DNA of 37,666 bases from a virus. Position 1 is the first letter of the stretch. Each line of letters begins with the position of its first letter. The notes beneath the pieces are model-generated. The model was not told the origin of the DNA. It made no database searches and was given only the letters and a program-made list of their open reading frames with translations. Made by a program: the position numbers and the translations under genes. Of this stretch, positions 15,443 to 22,821 are shown one piece after another. Where the stretch lies: the IMG/VR virus record IMGVR_UViG_3300011254_000646, positions 1 through 37,666 of that record. One strand, given 5' to 3'.

Positions 15443-16158
15443 TGGACAAAATCATTGTATCACTTGCAACGCATCCAGCAAGAGCTGATTTCTTGCCAAA
15501 GACAATTGAATCAATCAAAAAGTCTGTTGTGCCAGTGGAAATCAATATTTGGTTCAATGATGCATCTGCTGTGCAATATTTTGATGATGTCACTTCTTGG
15601 CAACAAACAGTTGACAATGGAGCAAGATCAAAACTCCTCAGGCAACATTTTGAAAAACAACCACATTATATGTTCACTTGTGATGATGATTTGATTTATC
15701 ATCCACATTATTTTGAAACATTAGTTCAAAAGCTGAAATCAAAGAAAAACAAATGTGTTGCTGGTGTCCATGGTTCATATTATCTCAGGCATCCGGTACA
15801 AGATTATTTCTGGAGTCAAAAAGTAGTTCATTTTCAAGCTGAAATCAAAAATGATCAATTTGTGACAATGCTTGGAACTGGAACAATGGCATATCATTCA
15901 ACATTGTTTGATGATGTTGATCTGTTTAAATATGTTGGAGATGATTTCAAAAATATGGTTGATGTGAAAATTGCTGAATTATGCATCAACAGAAAAATTC
16001 CAAGACTTTGCATTCAAAGACCAGCACATTTTGTCAAGGAGCAAGCTGATTCTCAGCATTCATCAATTTGGCATAAAGTATCTAAATCAGCAGAGAAACA
16101 AACAGCAATTCTGAATGCTATTGACAAGCGGAAATTCTTGTTCAGACCTAAAATATAA
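15442..16158 (+). CDS. GT2-like glycosyltransferase (238 aa)
   Basis: Opens with IIVSLATHPARADFLPKTI, a GT2-type first strand and helix, and has YMFTCDDDLIYHPHYF with the metal-binding DDD at 81-83. GVHGSYY (about 111-117) and a late QADSQHSSIWHK follow; the final His region could complete metal binding. ATG 15442 overlaps the previous TGA; a GTG at 15439 is an alternative. It is the last enzyme of the block, and a gap with a -7-like box follows before the head genes. Likely glycosyltransferase, substrate unknown. Confidence 0.72.
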   Translation: MDKIIVSLATHPARADFLPKTIESIKKSVVPVEINIWFNDASAVQYFDDVTSWQQTVDNGARSKLLRQHFEKQPHYMFTCDDDLIYHPHYFETLVQKLKSKKNKCVAGVHGSYYLRHPVQDYFWSQKVVHFQAEIKNDQFVTMLGTGTMAYHSTLFDDVDLFKYVGDDFKNMVDVKIAELCINRKIPRLCIQRPAHFVKEQADSQHSSIWHKVSKSAEKQTAILNAIDKRKFLFRPKI

Positions 16159-16166
16159 ATATTTGC

Positions 16167-16174
16167 TAAATTTG
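16167..16174 (+). promoter_or_regulatory. Candidate -7 box (TAAATTTG) before the head genes
   Basis: TAAATTTG fits TAnnTTTG and lies 7 bases upstream of ATG 16182 in a 23-bp gap. A start site this close would give a nearly leaderless message. No clear -33 TTTG at normal distance, so support is weak. Confidence 0.3.
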
Positions 16175-16181
16175 AAACATT

Positions 16182-16643
16182 ATGGAAATACGGATTGAAA
16201 AAAATGACAACAAAGTTTTTGTCAGAGTAGTGAAAGGAGCAAAAGTGGTGAATGACATAGCTCTTTCAGCAGCTAAAAGATTGATTCACAAAGGTTGGGA
16301 AATCGAATCACCATTATTTGATAAATTTGGGAGACCATTGGATGAATATCCAGAACCAACAGAGCAATTGTCTGCAACAACTGATGATGCTCCGGAAATG
16401 GAATATCAGCCAAGTGAATTGACTTTGATGAATCAGCAAGCAAATGAGCTGGAGCTTGATGATGCTCCGGAAGTATTCACAACAGATGCTGGAATCAGTA
16501 ATGATGAAATTACAGAATTAAAAGCAAAAGCTGGCAGAGCAAGATCAGCAAAATCAGTGGAGCTTTTGATTGATGAATATGGTGGCATTGATGCTGATCT
16601 TGATGCATACTTTCAAGAAAGAATTGAAAAACTCAATAAATAA
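16182..16643 (+). CDS. Hypothetical head-region protein (153 aa)
   Basis: Not recognised. The N-terminal 50 residues are compact and basic (VRVVKGAKVVND, LSAAKRLIHKGWEIESP). The middle is an acidic, Pro/Gln-rich disordered stretch, and residues about 108-150 form charged helices (KAKAGRARSAKSVELLIDEYG). Small proteins with this layout often precede scaffold genes. It could be a head-assembly helper or a head-tail connector piece. It lies 9 bases before the scaffold-like gene. Confidence 0.55.
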   Translation: MEIRIEKNDNKVFVRVVKGAKVVNDIALSAAKRLIHKGWEIESPLFDKFGRPLDEYPEPTEQLSATTDDAPEMEYQPSELTLMNQQANELELDDAPEVFTTDAGISNDEITELKAKAGRARSAKSVELLIDEYGGIDADLDAYFQERIEKLNK

Positions 16644-16652
16644 AACAAAACA

Positions 16653-17480
16653 ATGGCTGAATTAAGCGAAATTTTGAAAGACCTTGATGCTGAGAAAGCT
16701 GAGGCAATTCAACAAGCAATCTCTGAAAATTATGTTGGGAGAAATGTTGCACATGAGGACAAGCAGATTGTTGGAAAAATAGTTGGAAAGACTCTTGGTT
16801 CTTTTGAAACCAAGTTGAAAAGGTCTTTAAAAGGGATTGATGAGAATTTGATCAAACCAGCTGAGGTTGATGAGCTTGGATTTGAGAAAGCATTTGACAC
16901 AGCTTTTGAAAGATTACAGCACAGCTTTTCAGATTTAAAACAGAAAGCATCAGCATCAGGTGGCTCTGATAAAGAGATCAAAGCACAGCTTGATGAGATT
17001 TCAAGCAAGTACACAAAAGCAGTGAGTGATTTGAATGCAATCAGCAGCCAAAAATCAAACATTGAGAAAGAGAATGAATCAATCAGAAATGAATTCTCAA
17101 GCTACAAAACAAACTTGGCATTGAATCAAAAGAAAAATGAAGCATTGAAAACTGTTGAATTCACTGATTCATTGCAAGGAAAAGCCAGAGAGCTTGCCAT
17201 CAAAGGATTTTTAGATGATGTTCACAGTAAGTACAAAATTGAGCTTGATTCTGATGAGCAAACTGGAATGAGAATCACTGATTCAACTGGTCAAAGAGTT
17301 TCAAAAGACAATAAGTTTTTGACACTTGGAGAGATTTATCTTGATGAAGCAAAAAGCTCCGGATTGTTGAAAGTAAGTGGTGGCAATGTTAACAGCAAAA
17401 AAACCATTATATTTGGAAACAGAAAACCAGAATTAAATTCTGATACCAACGAACAAGGTCTCAAAATCAAATCTAGGTAG
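16653..17480 (+). CDS. Scaffold-like coiled-coil protein (275 aa)
   Basis: Directly upstream of the major capsid gene. Highly charged, helical and coiled-coil: an N-terminal LKDLDAEKAEAIQQAI, a middle KAQLDEISSKYTKAVSDL and SNIEKENESIRNEFSSYK (about 110-155), and a basic tail ending KIKSR. This is the typical look of a phage scaffolding protein, which guides capsid assembly and is then removed. No protease domain is visible. Followed by a short hairpin and leader before the capsid gene. Confidence 0.75.
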   Translation: MAELSEILKDLDAEKAEAIQQAISENYVGRNVAHEDKQIVGKIVGKTLGSFETKLKRSLKGIDENLIKPAEVDELGFEKAFDTAFERLQHSFSDLKQKASASGGSDKEIKAQLDEISSKYTKAVSDLNAISSQKSNIEKENESIRNEFSSYKTNLALNQKKNEALKTVEFTDSLQGKARELAIKGFLDDVHSKYKIELDSDEQTGMRITDSTGQRVSKDNKFLTLGEIYLDEAKSSGLLKVSGGNVNSKKTIIFGNRKPELNSDTNEQGLKIKSR

Positions 17481-17534
17481 ATACATTCAGCAAGTGAGTT
17501 GATTACTCATTAACAAATCAAAGTGCTGGCAAGC

Positions 17535-17557
17535 AAAAAATGCTCAAAACATTTTTT
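17535..17557 (+). terminator. AT-only hairpin before the capsid gene
   Basis: AAAAAATG (17535-17542) pairs with CATTTTTT (17550-17557) around a 7-base loop, giving an intrinsic terminator-like hairpin with a T-run in its 3' arm. It sits 20 bases upstream of the capsid ATG, in a 97-bp gap that also holds GAGT-TGATT-ACTC (about 17496-17508). It may reduce read-through or act as a 5' stabiliser for capsid mRNA. Confidence 0.45.
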
Positions 17558-17577
17558 AACCTTAAAAAAACTTTGAA

Positions 17578-18627
17578 ATGAGTTATACTATTAATTCTCT
17601 TGTAGAATGCGAAAATGTGCAAGCTGCACTTGATGAATCTTTCTTTGGTGCTGCATCAAGGATGTTCAATCAATCAAATCCTTTTCTTGATTATGTTGTA
17701 AGTGATGAAAATTCCAGAGTTGGAATTCAAGAGCCACTTGTTGCCAGAGGTAAATTGAAAGGTGTGACTGTGAAATATTTCAACAGATACCTTGAGAGTG
17801 ACAATGATTTTGTTGGAAGCAACACAAATGATTGTACTGGTGGTGGAGAGCTGACTGAAAACTTTTACACTTATGACTTAAGTGAAAATGATGGCGATTC
17901 ATTAAAAAAATCAATTCCAATCACAGATTTGGTGACTGGCTGTCAAGATGATGCAACATATGTTGGTCAGCAAATTCAGATGATGATCAATGCTCTTGAG
18001 AGAAAAATCAACACAGACATCATCACTGAAGCTGCAACTCTTGTTGGAAATTTCAGGAGCACTGGTACAAGCACAGCCATCTCTGTTGATGCAAAGAACA
18101 CAGATGGAGCATGGGTGACAAACTTGATTGAAGATGTTGAGTTTGAATTTACTGACATGGAGTATATGGATAAAATTGTTGGAATTGGTGGTTCAAAACT
18201 TTGGAATCAATACTGGAGCGCAATTGGAGCTGGATGCTGTATTGACAAAAAAGGTATTGATCAAGGATTGCTTGCTGCTGGTTCTAGAATAATGCCAATT
18301 TATGACAGAAAAATTGATGGTATTCTTGGTGCTGAGAAATTCTTTGCATTTGCTCCAGCTGCTGTGCAGTTGTTGAAATACAACAGATATGGACACAACT
18401 CTCCGGCAAGACAGATTCAACAAGCTGACACTGTGATGGGAACAGTTACATCACCTTATTCTGGCTTAACCTTTGATTACAGAGCCAAATTGGAATGTGA
18501 GACTTGGAATTTCTTTGTTGGTTTGACTTACAAATTGGTTGCTGCGCCAGATGATTTGTTTGATTCAAATGATGACATGAGTGGAGTCAATCTATTCAAT
18601 CAGTTCACTGCTGTTGACAATTCATAA
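17578..18627 (+). CDS. Major capsid protein (349 aa)
   Basis: Called on position (scaffold before, connector genes after), length in the HK97-fold range, and content: mixed alpha/beta, with an N-terminal helix region (VQAALDESFFGAASRMF), a central ERKINTDIITEAATL spine-helix-like segment at about 141-155, and a C-terminal beta domain with FDYRAKLECETWNFFVGLTYKLV. It has its own leader and is bracketed by hairpins at 17535 and 18658, as expected of a strongly expressed gene. Seven cysteines is a fairly high count for a capsid protein. Not confirmed by any signature motif. Confidence 0.72.
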   Translation: MSYTINSLVECENVQAALDESFFGAASRMFNQSNPFLDYVVSDENSRVGIQEPLVARGKLKGVTVKYFNRYLESDNDFVGSNTNDCTGGGELTENFYTYDLSENDGDSLKKSIPITDLVTGCQDDATYVGQQIQMMINALERKINTDIITEAATLVGNFRSTGTSTAISVDAKNTDGAWVTNLIEDVEFEFTDMEYMDKIVGIGGSKLWNQYWSAIGAGCCIDKKGIDQGLLAAGSRIMPIYDRKIDGILGAEKFFAFAPAAVQLLKYNRYGHNSPARQIQQADTVMGTVTSPYSGLTFDYRAKLECETWNFFVGLTYKLVAAPDDLFDSNDDMSGVNLFNQFTAVDNS

Positions 18628-18657
18628 TCCCTACAAATAGCAAGTTTTGTTTTACAC

Positions 18658-18688
18658 AATGGAGAAAGTCAATCTGGCTTTCTCCATT
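18658..18688 (+). terminator. Strong hairpin after the capsid gene
   Basis: AATGGAGAAAG (18658-18668) and CTTTCTCCATT (18678-18688) form a perfect 11-bp stem with a 9-base loop, 31 bases after the capsid stop and 14 bases before the next start. No T-tract follows, so it may be a partial terminator or an RNA-stabilising 3' end. Confidence 0.7.
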
Positions 18689-18702
18689 AACAAAAATCAA
18701 TT

Positions 18703-19743
18703 ATGAGCATCATTTCTTGTCTTGACAATTTAGTTGATATTGTTGGAAACTGTGGATCAACGAGGACATCCGGAGTGATGTATCTTGATGATATTGGTCT
18801 TTCACTGCAAGATGTAACTGATGGGAATGATATTGCTGAAAATGGTGCTGCATTAGTTAACAACAAGATTTCATTTGCTCAACAGATCATCAAAAATCAT
18901 GTGCAAACACATTTCAATGGTCAATTGACCAGACAAACTGTGCTTTCAAATGGTGTTGTTGGTTATTATCAAGAGAATAGAGTTGAAGAAAGTCATACTG
19001 CTGAAAACTATGGTGGTATATTTCTTGAAATCAATAAATATCCATCACTGGAAGTTTATATTTCATCAGTGAATCTCTTGACTGTGGATGCAGAGACTTT
19101 TGATCTGAAAATTTTTGATGTAATGACTGGAGCAGAATTATTCTCTCAATCAGTCACCACAAATGCCGGCACAATAACAGAAGTTGTCATTGACCAGAAT
19201 TTTAAAACAAACGGTCAAAGGACACAGCTCTTTGTTGCATATCCTCAGCAGAATGTGACAAATCTCCGGAGTTTCATCAGTCAGAAAGGTTGTGGCACTT
19301 GTTTATTTGGTGTCAATTATGATGGCTATATGTACAGACATGGAGCAACAATTGGTGTCAATGACAGACTCACAAAAGGCAATCTTAGCTTGACCGGAGC
19401 AACTCAAGGGATGTCAATCAATTATTCATTGAATTGCAGTTTGGACAACTTTGTTTGTTCAATCAGAGAAAGATTGCAATATGCTCTTTTGTATCTTGTT
19501 GGATCAAAACTGATGGAAGAAATTCTTTTCAGTAAGAATCAAAATTCAACAACAATCATTTTTCGCGGTGATGCAAGAGAATTGATGGCAAAATATGAAG
19601 CAGAATACAACATGACCATGTTTGGTGCTTTCAATGATGATGGAAAGAAAATAAAGAGGGGATTGCTTGATCAGATTGCATTGCCAAATGACATCTGTTT
19701 CAAGTGCAAAAAGACTGTGAAAAGAAAAGTGATAATTCCATAA
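18703..19743 (+). CDS. Head-proximal structural protein (346 aa)
   Basis: Not assigned to a named family. It follows the capsid gene after a strong hairpin. It is rich in cysteine: CGTCLFG near residue 200, NCSLDNFVCSIRERL near 245-260, and a terminal CFKCKKTVKRK with CxxC near residues 330-333. The N-terminal half is beta-rich, the C-terminal part helical. Homologous-looking genes next to Bacteroidota phage capsids are usually listed as structural proteins of unknown role. A head-tail connector or capsid-decoration role is possible; the paired cysteines suggest a metal site. Confidence 0.55.
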   Translation: MSIISCLDNLVDIVGNCGSTRTSGVMYLDDIGLSLQDVTDGNDIAENGAALVNNKISFAQQIIKNHVQTHFNGQLTRQTVLSNGVVGYYQENRVEESHTAENYGGIFLEINKYPSLEVYISSVNLLTVDAETFDLKIFDVMTGAELFSQSVTTNAGTITEVVIDQNFKTNGQRTQLFVAYPQQNVTNLRSFISQKGCGTCLFGVNYDGYMYRHGATIGVNDRLTKGNLSLTGATQGMSINYSLNCSLDNFVCSIRERLQYALLYLVGSKLMEEILFSKNQNSTTIIFRGDARELMAKYEAEYNMTMFGAFNDDGKKIKRGLLDQIALPNDICFKCKKTVKRKVIIP

Positions 19744-19744
19744 G

Positions 19745-20263
19745 ATGCCAAAATACAAATCTCTCAAAGACTATCAAAAAGCATTGGATTCCAGAGCAAA
19801 AGAGATTCTTGGTCTGGAAAGGGAGATTTCATTCAAAGCACTTGAAGATGTCCATCAAACAAAAGGAGATCGAATTTTCATCAGAGGATTGACTGCAAAA
19901 GGGAGAGCAATTGGTCAATATTCAACAAAGCCAATCAGAATCAGCCAAAAGAATTCACCAAAATCTCTTGGTGGCAAAACAAAATATTTTGCTGGTGGGT
20001 ATAAAGATTTCAAGCAATTTATTGGTCGTGGATCAAGAGTTAATTTGAGAGTTTTCAGAAATCTTGAAAGAGATTTCAGAACCAGTTTGACATGGAGATC
20101 TGGTGAATGGACAGAAGGAGTTAAAAGAAATGAAAATCTTGTCAAGATTGACTCAATATTGAAAAAATATGGAGATGTGGTTTTTGAATTTTCAAAAAGT
20201 GAAAGAAAAAACTATCTGAATAATATTGACAAAATCATCACCAACAAAATGAAAGGAAAATGA
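19745..20263 (+). CDS. Probable neck / head-tail joining protein (172 aa)
   Basis: A basic protein starting 1 base after the previous stop and overlapping the next start (ATGA). Near the centre it has a Gly/Tyr-rich basic stretch (KTKYFAGGYKDFKQFIGRGSR) and then FRNLERDFRTSLTWRSG. In position and charge it resembles gp10-like or neck proteins that follow connector genes. The evidence is mostly contextual. Confidence 0.5.
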   Translation: MPKYKSLKDYQKALDSRAKEILGLEREISFKALEDVHQTKGDRIFIRGLTAKGRAIGQYSTKPIRISQKNSPKSLGGKTKYFAGGYKDFKQFIGRGSRVNLRVFRNLERDFRTSLTWRSGEWTEGVKRNENLVKIDSILKKYGDVVFEFSKSERKNYLNNIDKIITNKMKGK

Positions 20264-20796
20264 TCAATCAAGTGGTGGCATATATCAACAGCAAACTCAC
20301 AGATATCAATGAAAATTTTGGTTTATGTGAAAAGGTTGAAAATGATGATGGTATTGGACACATCAAACAGCTTGGCGAAAATGGCAGAGTGATAGATTTT
20401 GCAAAATCATCAAGTCTTTCATATATTTTGCCAGTTGGAGCTTTATCTGCTGAGGAGCTTGATTCTGATGTTGGTGGTGTTTACCTTCAAAGAATTACAT
20501 ATCCGGTACATTTAGTGGTTTTCAAAGAAAGATGTGACTTGCCAGAATTAGATGTGATTTATCAATTAAGTCAGCAAGTTGTGACCAATAATGATACGGA
20601 GCTTGTGTCAACATCAGGAGCATTGCAAGGTGCAAAAATTAGAATGACAGAAGCTCAACACAATAAAAAAGAGATTTTTGACAGAGATTTCTCTGATAAT
20701 GATTTCAGATTGAAACTTGGTCAGATTTTGGTGAGCTTAGGTTTGGAGATTGAGCTTGATTTAGATTTAGAATGTGACAATATTTCAAAATGTTAA
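20260..20796 (+). CDS. Probable tail completion protein (178 aa)
   Basis: Second gene of the connector pair, with an N-terminal helix INQVVAYINSKL and a middle of strands separated by acidic loops. This order (basic 170-residue protein, then a mixed alpha/beta protein of 150-180 residues) fits the head-tail joining and tail-completion pair of siphophages, where the second caps the tail. No diagnostic motif. It ends with an Asp/Leu-rich tail (LGLEIELDLDLECDN). A 19-bp AT-rich gap follows. Confidence 0.45.
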   Translation: MINQVVAYINSKLTDINENFGLCEKVENDDGIGHIKQLGENGRVIDFAKSSSLSYILPVGALSAEELDSDVGGVYLQRITYPVHLVVFKERCDLPELDVIYQLSQQVVTNNDTELVSTSGALQGAKIRMTEAQHNKKEIFDRDFSDNDFRLKLGQILVSLGLEIELDLDLECDNISKC

Positions 20797-20815
20797 AAAT
20801 TAAAATTATATAAAA

Positions 20816-21205
20816 ATGGCAAGTTTAACTCAATATTTAGAGGATCAAGTTTTAAATTGGATCAAAGGAACAACATTTGCTGCTGCACCGGTAACAGTAT
20901 ATGTTGATTTACTTGATGGGGGTGGAAGTTCAATTCTTTCAACAATTGCAGGGTCTGCAAATAGGCAAGCAATTACTTTTGGTGCAATCAGCACAGATGG
21001 AACTGGGAGAATCATGGCAAATAGTGCTGATATTACTTTCACAGCAAGTGCTGTTGGATCTGCAACAGCAGTGTCAGCGAGTGTTTATGATGCTCAAACA
21101 TCTGGGAATGAATTGGCACGAGAAACATTAACATCAAGCAAATCAATTTCTGCTGCCGATGAAGTGAAGTTTTCAACTGGTAATCTGACTTTTAAAATGG
21201 ACTAA
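20816..21205 (+). CDS. Gp80-like tail fibre / virion protein (129 aa)
   Basis: The opening MASLTQYLEDQVLNWIKGTTF, then PVTVYVDLLDGG and NRQAITFGA, follows the pattern of the Gp80-type phage tail fibre family (xYLExxLLxHxxxGTxF...xYVAL...RxAVTFG). These are small beta-sandwich virion proteins, often next to receptor-binding genes, as here. The rest is Ala/Ser/Thr-rich strands. It begins the surface module 20816-24050. It has a little more CpG than the connectors upstream but less than the next gene. Confidence 0.65.
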   Translation: MASLTQYLEDQVLNWIKGTTFAAAPVTVYVDLLDGGGSSILSTIAGSANRQAITFGAISTDGTGRIMANSADITFTASAVGSATAVSASVYDAQTSGNELARETLTSSKSISAADEVKFSTGNLTFKMD

Positions 21206-21208
21206 GTG

Positions 21209-22228
21209 ATGAAATGTTGCAAAGGCAAATTCAACAGATTTAAGTTTGGCAATATTGATATTGGCTTTGGCAATATAAGAAAAGCAAACGATACTGGGAA
21301 AGGGCTTAGAGTTAGGTTCATAGGTAATGGGATTATAACTTCTGCTTTAGATGGCATATTAAGAGAATTAAGTGCCGATTTTGTTAGTAATGGAACTATA
21401 ACTTCTGCTTTAGAAACTATTAAATTATTAGATGTAGATTTTAGCGGTTATGGGGTAATATCAGCGGAGCTTGACGATTTAGATCCTGATTACCAAGCAG
21501 TTCTAAACTATGCAACAGCACAAGGATATACACTTCCAAGTGAATCGCAAATTTTATTACAAAACCAATTAGTTTTAGATTTAAAAGGAGACTCAATATG
21601 GAGCTTGTTAGATGTTTTTTATGTGTATGCAACAAATGGAGATAGCGATTTTGCAAAAATTAATTGGAAAAATCCAAATGCCAATTTTGCGAGTGAAGTT
21701 AATAGTCCAACATTTACAATTGACAAAGGCTTTAACGGAAATGGCTCTACAAGTTACTTAGATACTAATTTCAGCCCATCAACACACGGTAGCAACTTCA
21801 CTCAAAATGATGCTTCTTGGTTTGCATGGGCTGAAGGAGCTAATAGCTCAGGTCAATTTTGGGTAGGTCAAGCAGATGGCAGAAATGGTGTGAGATTAGC
21901 AACATCAGATGCTCAGAGAATAAACTCAGCTAGTAATGCTAGTAGTAGTGTTGGCGTTAGTTCAACATTAAGCAAAAGCCATGTTTTATTTTCTAGGAGT
22001 GATAGTTCTAATTTTGAAATAGATATTACAGATACAGTAACAGAGGTTAATACTAATTATGCAAGAACAGCAACAAGCACAACGTTAACAACTGGCAATT
22101 TTTTAGTGGGTTCATGGTTTGGGGCTTATGCTAACGCTCAATGTAGTTTTTTTGGAACGGGTTCAAATTTAAGCAGCAAAAGGGCTTCTCTAGTTAGTAA
22201 TTTAAAGACTTATTTTGACGCATTATGA
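21209..22228 (+). CDS. LamG-like receptor-binding protein, foreign composition (339 aa)
   Basis: The N-terminus is short and basic (KCCKGKFNRFKFG). Residues about 36-97 form three degenerate repeats of (R/D)FxxNGxIxSALD (GNGIITSALD, SNGTITSALE, GYGVISAELD), probably a beta stalk. Residues about 130-330 look like a LamG/concanavalin-like jelly roll (FNGNGSTSYLDTNF, SWFAWAEG) ending in LSSKRASLVSNLKTYFDAL, a tail known from Flavobacteriia prophage fibres. It probably binds a host surface glycan. CpG is about 14 per kb here against about 2 per kb in the tail genes, with none inside CCGG, so the gene looks newly acquired. ATG 21209 preferred over GTG 21206. Confidence 0.7.
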   Translation: MKCCKGKFNRFKFGNIDIGFGNIRKANDTGKGLRVRFIGNGIITSALDGILRELSADFVSNGTITSALETIKLLDVDFSGYGVISAELDDLDPDYQAVLNYATAQGYTLPSESQILLQNQLVLDLKGDSIWSLLDVFYVYATNGDSDFAKINWKNPNANFASEVNSPTFTIDKGFNGNGSTSYLDTNFSPSTHGSNFTQNDASWFAWAEGANSSGQFWVGQADGRNGVRLATSDAQRINSASNASSSVGVSSTLSKSHVLFSRSDSSNFEIDITDTVTEVNTNYARTATSTTLTTGNFLVGSWFGAYANAQCSFFGTGSNLSSKRASLVSNLKTYFDAL

Positions 22229-22428
22229 TGGTATTAAGAGCAACAAAAGAGCAAGCGAAAGCTATTGAATCCCAAACAAAAGCTCCGCATTTAATAAAAT
22301 TTATTTTAGATAATAATAACAATCTAATAGTAGGTAAAGAGATACTTTCAGACCTTAAATTTAAAAACATAAAAGAGTTAAAAAACCTTGAAGAAATAGA
22401 ATACATATCACAAATTAAAAGTGATTAA
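22225..22428 (+). CDS. Small partner of the LamG-like protein (67 aa)
   Basis: Charged and helical (TKEQAKAIESQTKAPHLIKF, LKNIKELKNLEEIEYI), start overlapping the previous stop by ATGA. Composition is the same as the LamG-like gene: CpG present, TTA leucine codons. The pair was probably acquired together; the protein could be a fibre chaperone or attachment factor. No family recognised. The sequence after it (AAGTGATTAAATG at 22419-22431) nearly repeats the entry side of the module. Confidence 0.6.
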   Translation: MMVLRATKEQAKAIESQTKAPHLIKFILDNNNNLIVGKEILSDLKFKNIKELKNLEEIEYISQIKSD

Positions 22429-22821
22429 ATGGATTTCACTAAAACAGCACAACATCTGATTGATGAGCAATATCTTAAACTTGAAAAGAAATTTCAAGCA
22501 ATTCTTATTGAAGCTAGAAAAATTGCTTTCAAAGGTGGTGCTGGTGGTGGAGACAATGGAATGGCAAAGCTGAAATTTATTTCAATCTCTGCTGATTACA
22601 CAATCAGAAATGAGTCTTTGATATTTGCTGATGAATCAATTACAGTGACTTTGCCATCTCCAGAAAGCAGAGTTGCTGGTGATACAACAAGACCATTCAC
22701 AATCAAAAACATTGGGTCCGGAGTGATAACATTGTCTGAGTCTGTTGATGGATGCACAATGATTCAAGCTGGAGAATCTTTCACAATTGCCAGTGATGGC
22801 ACAAATTATTTTGTAATATGA
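22429..22821 (+). CDS. Short tail fibre protein (130 aa)
   Basis: N-terminal helix (TAQHLIDEQYLKLEKKFQAILIEARKI split by a Gly-rich hinge GGAGGGDNGM), then a beta domain with the repeat-like phrases SITVTLPSPESRVAG, RPFTIKNIGSGVITL and IASDGTNYFVI. The VTLP ... G.xF.IKNxG ... DGxxYxVI pattern is common at the C-terminal tips of phage fibres and structural proteins. Native low-CpG composition. It overlaps the next gene by 4 bases. Likely surface or fibre component. Confidence 0.6.
   Translation: MDFTKTAQHLIDEQYLKLEKKFQAILIEARKIAFKGGAGGGDNGMAKLKFISISADYTIRNESLIFADESITVTLPSPESRVAGDTTRPFTIKNIGSGVITLSESVDGCTMIQAGESFTIASDGTNYFVI

Noticed and set aside
8392-16158. DNA-base glucosylation system (T4-like)
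   Set aside because: The glycosyltransferases resemble protein or sugar glycosyltransferases (GT8, GT-D, GT2, DUF616), and no hydroxymethylcytosine or hypermodified-thymine synthesis genes were seen. Cannot be fully excluded without DNA analysis.
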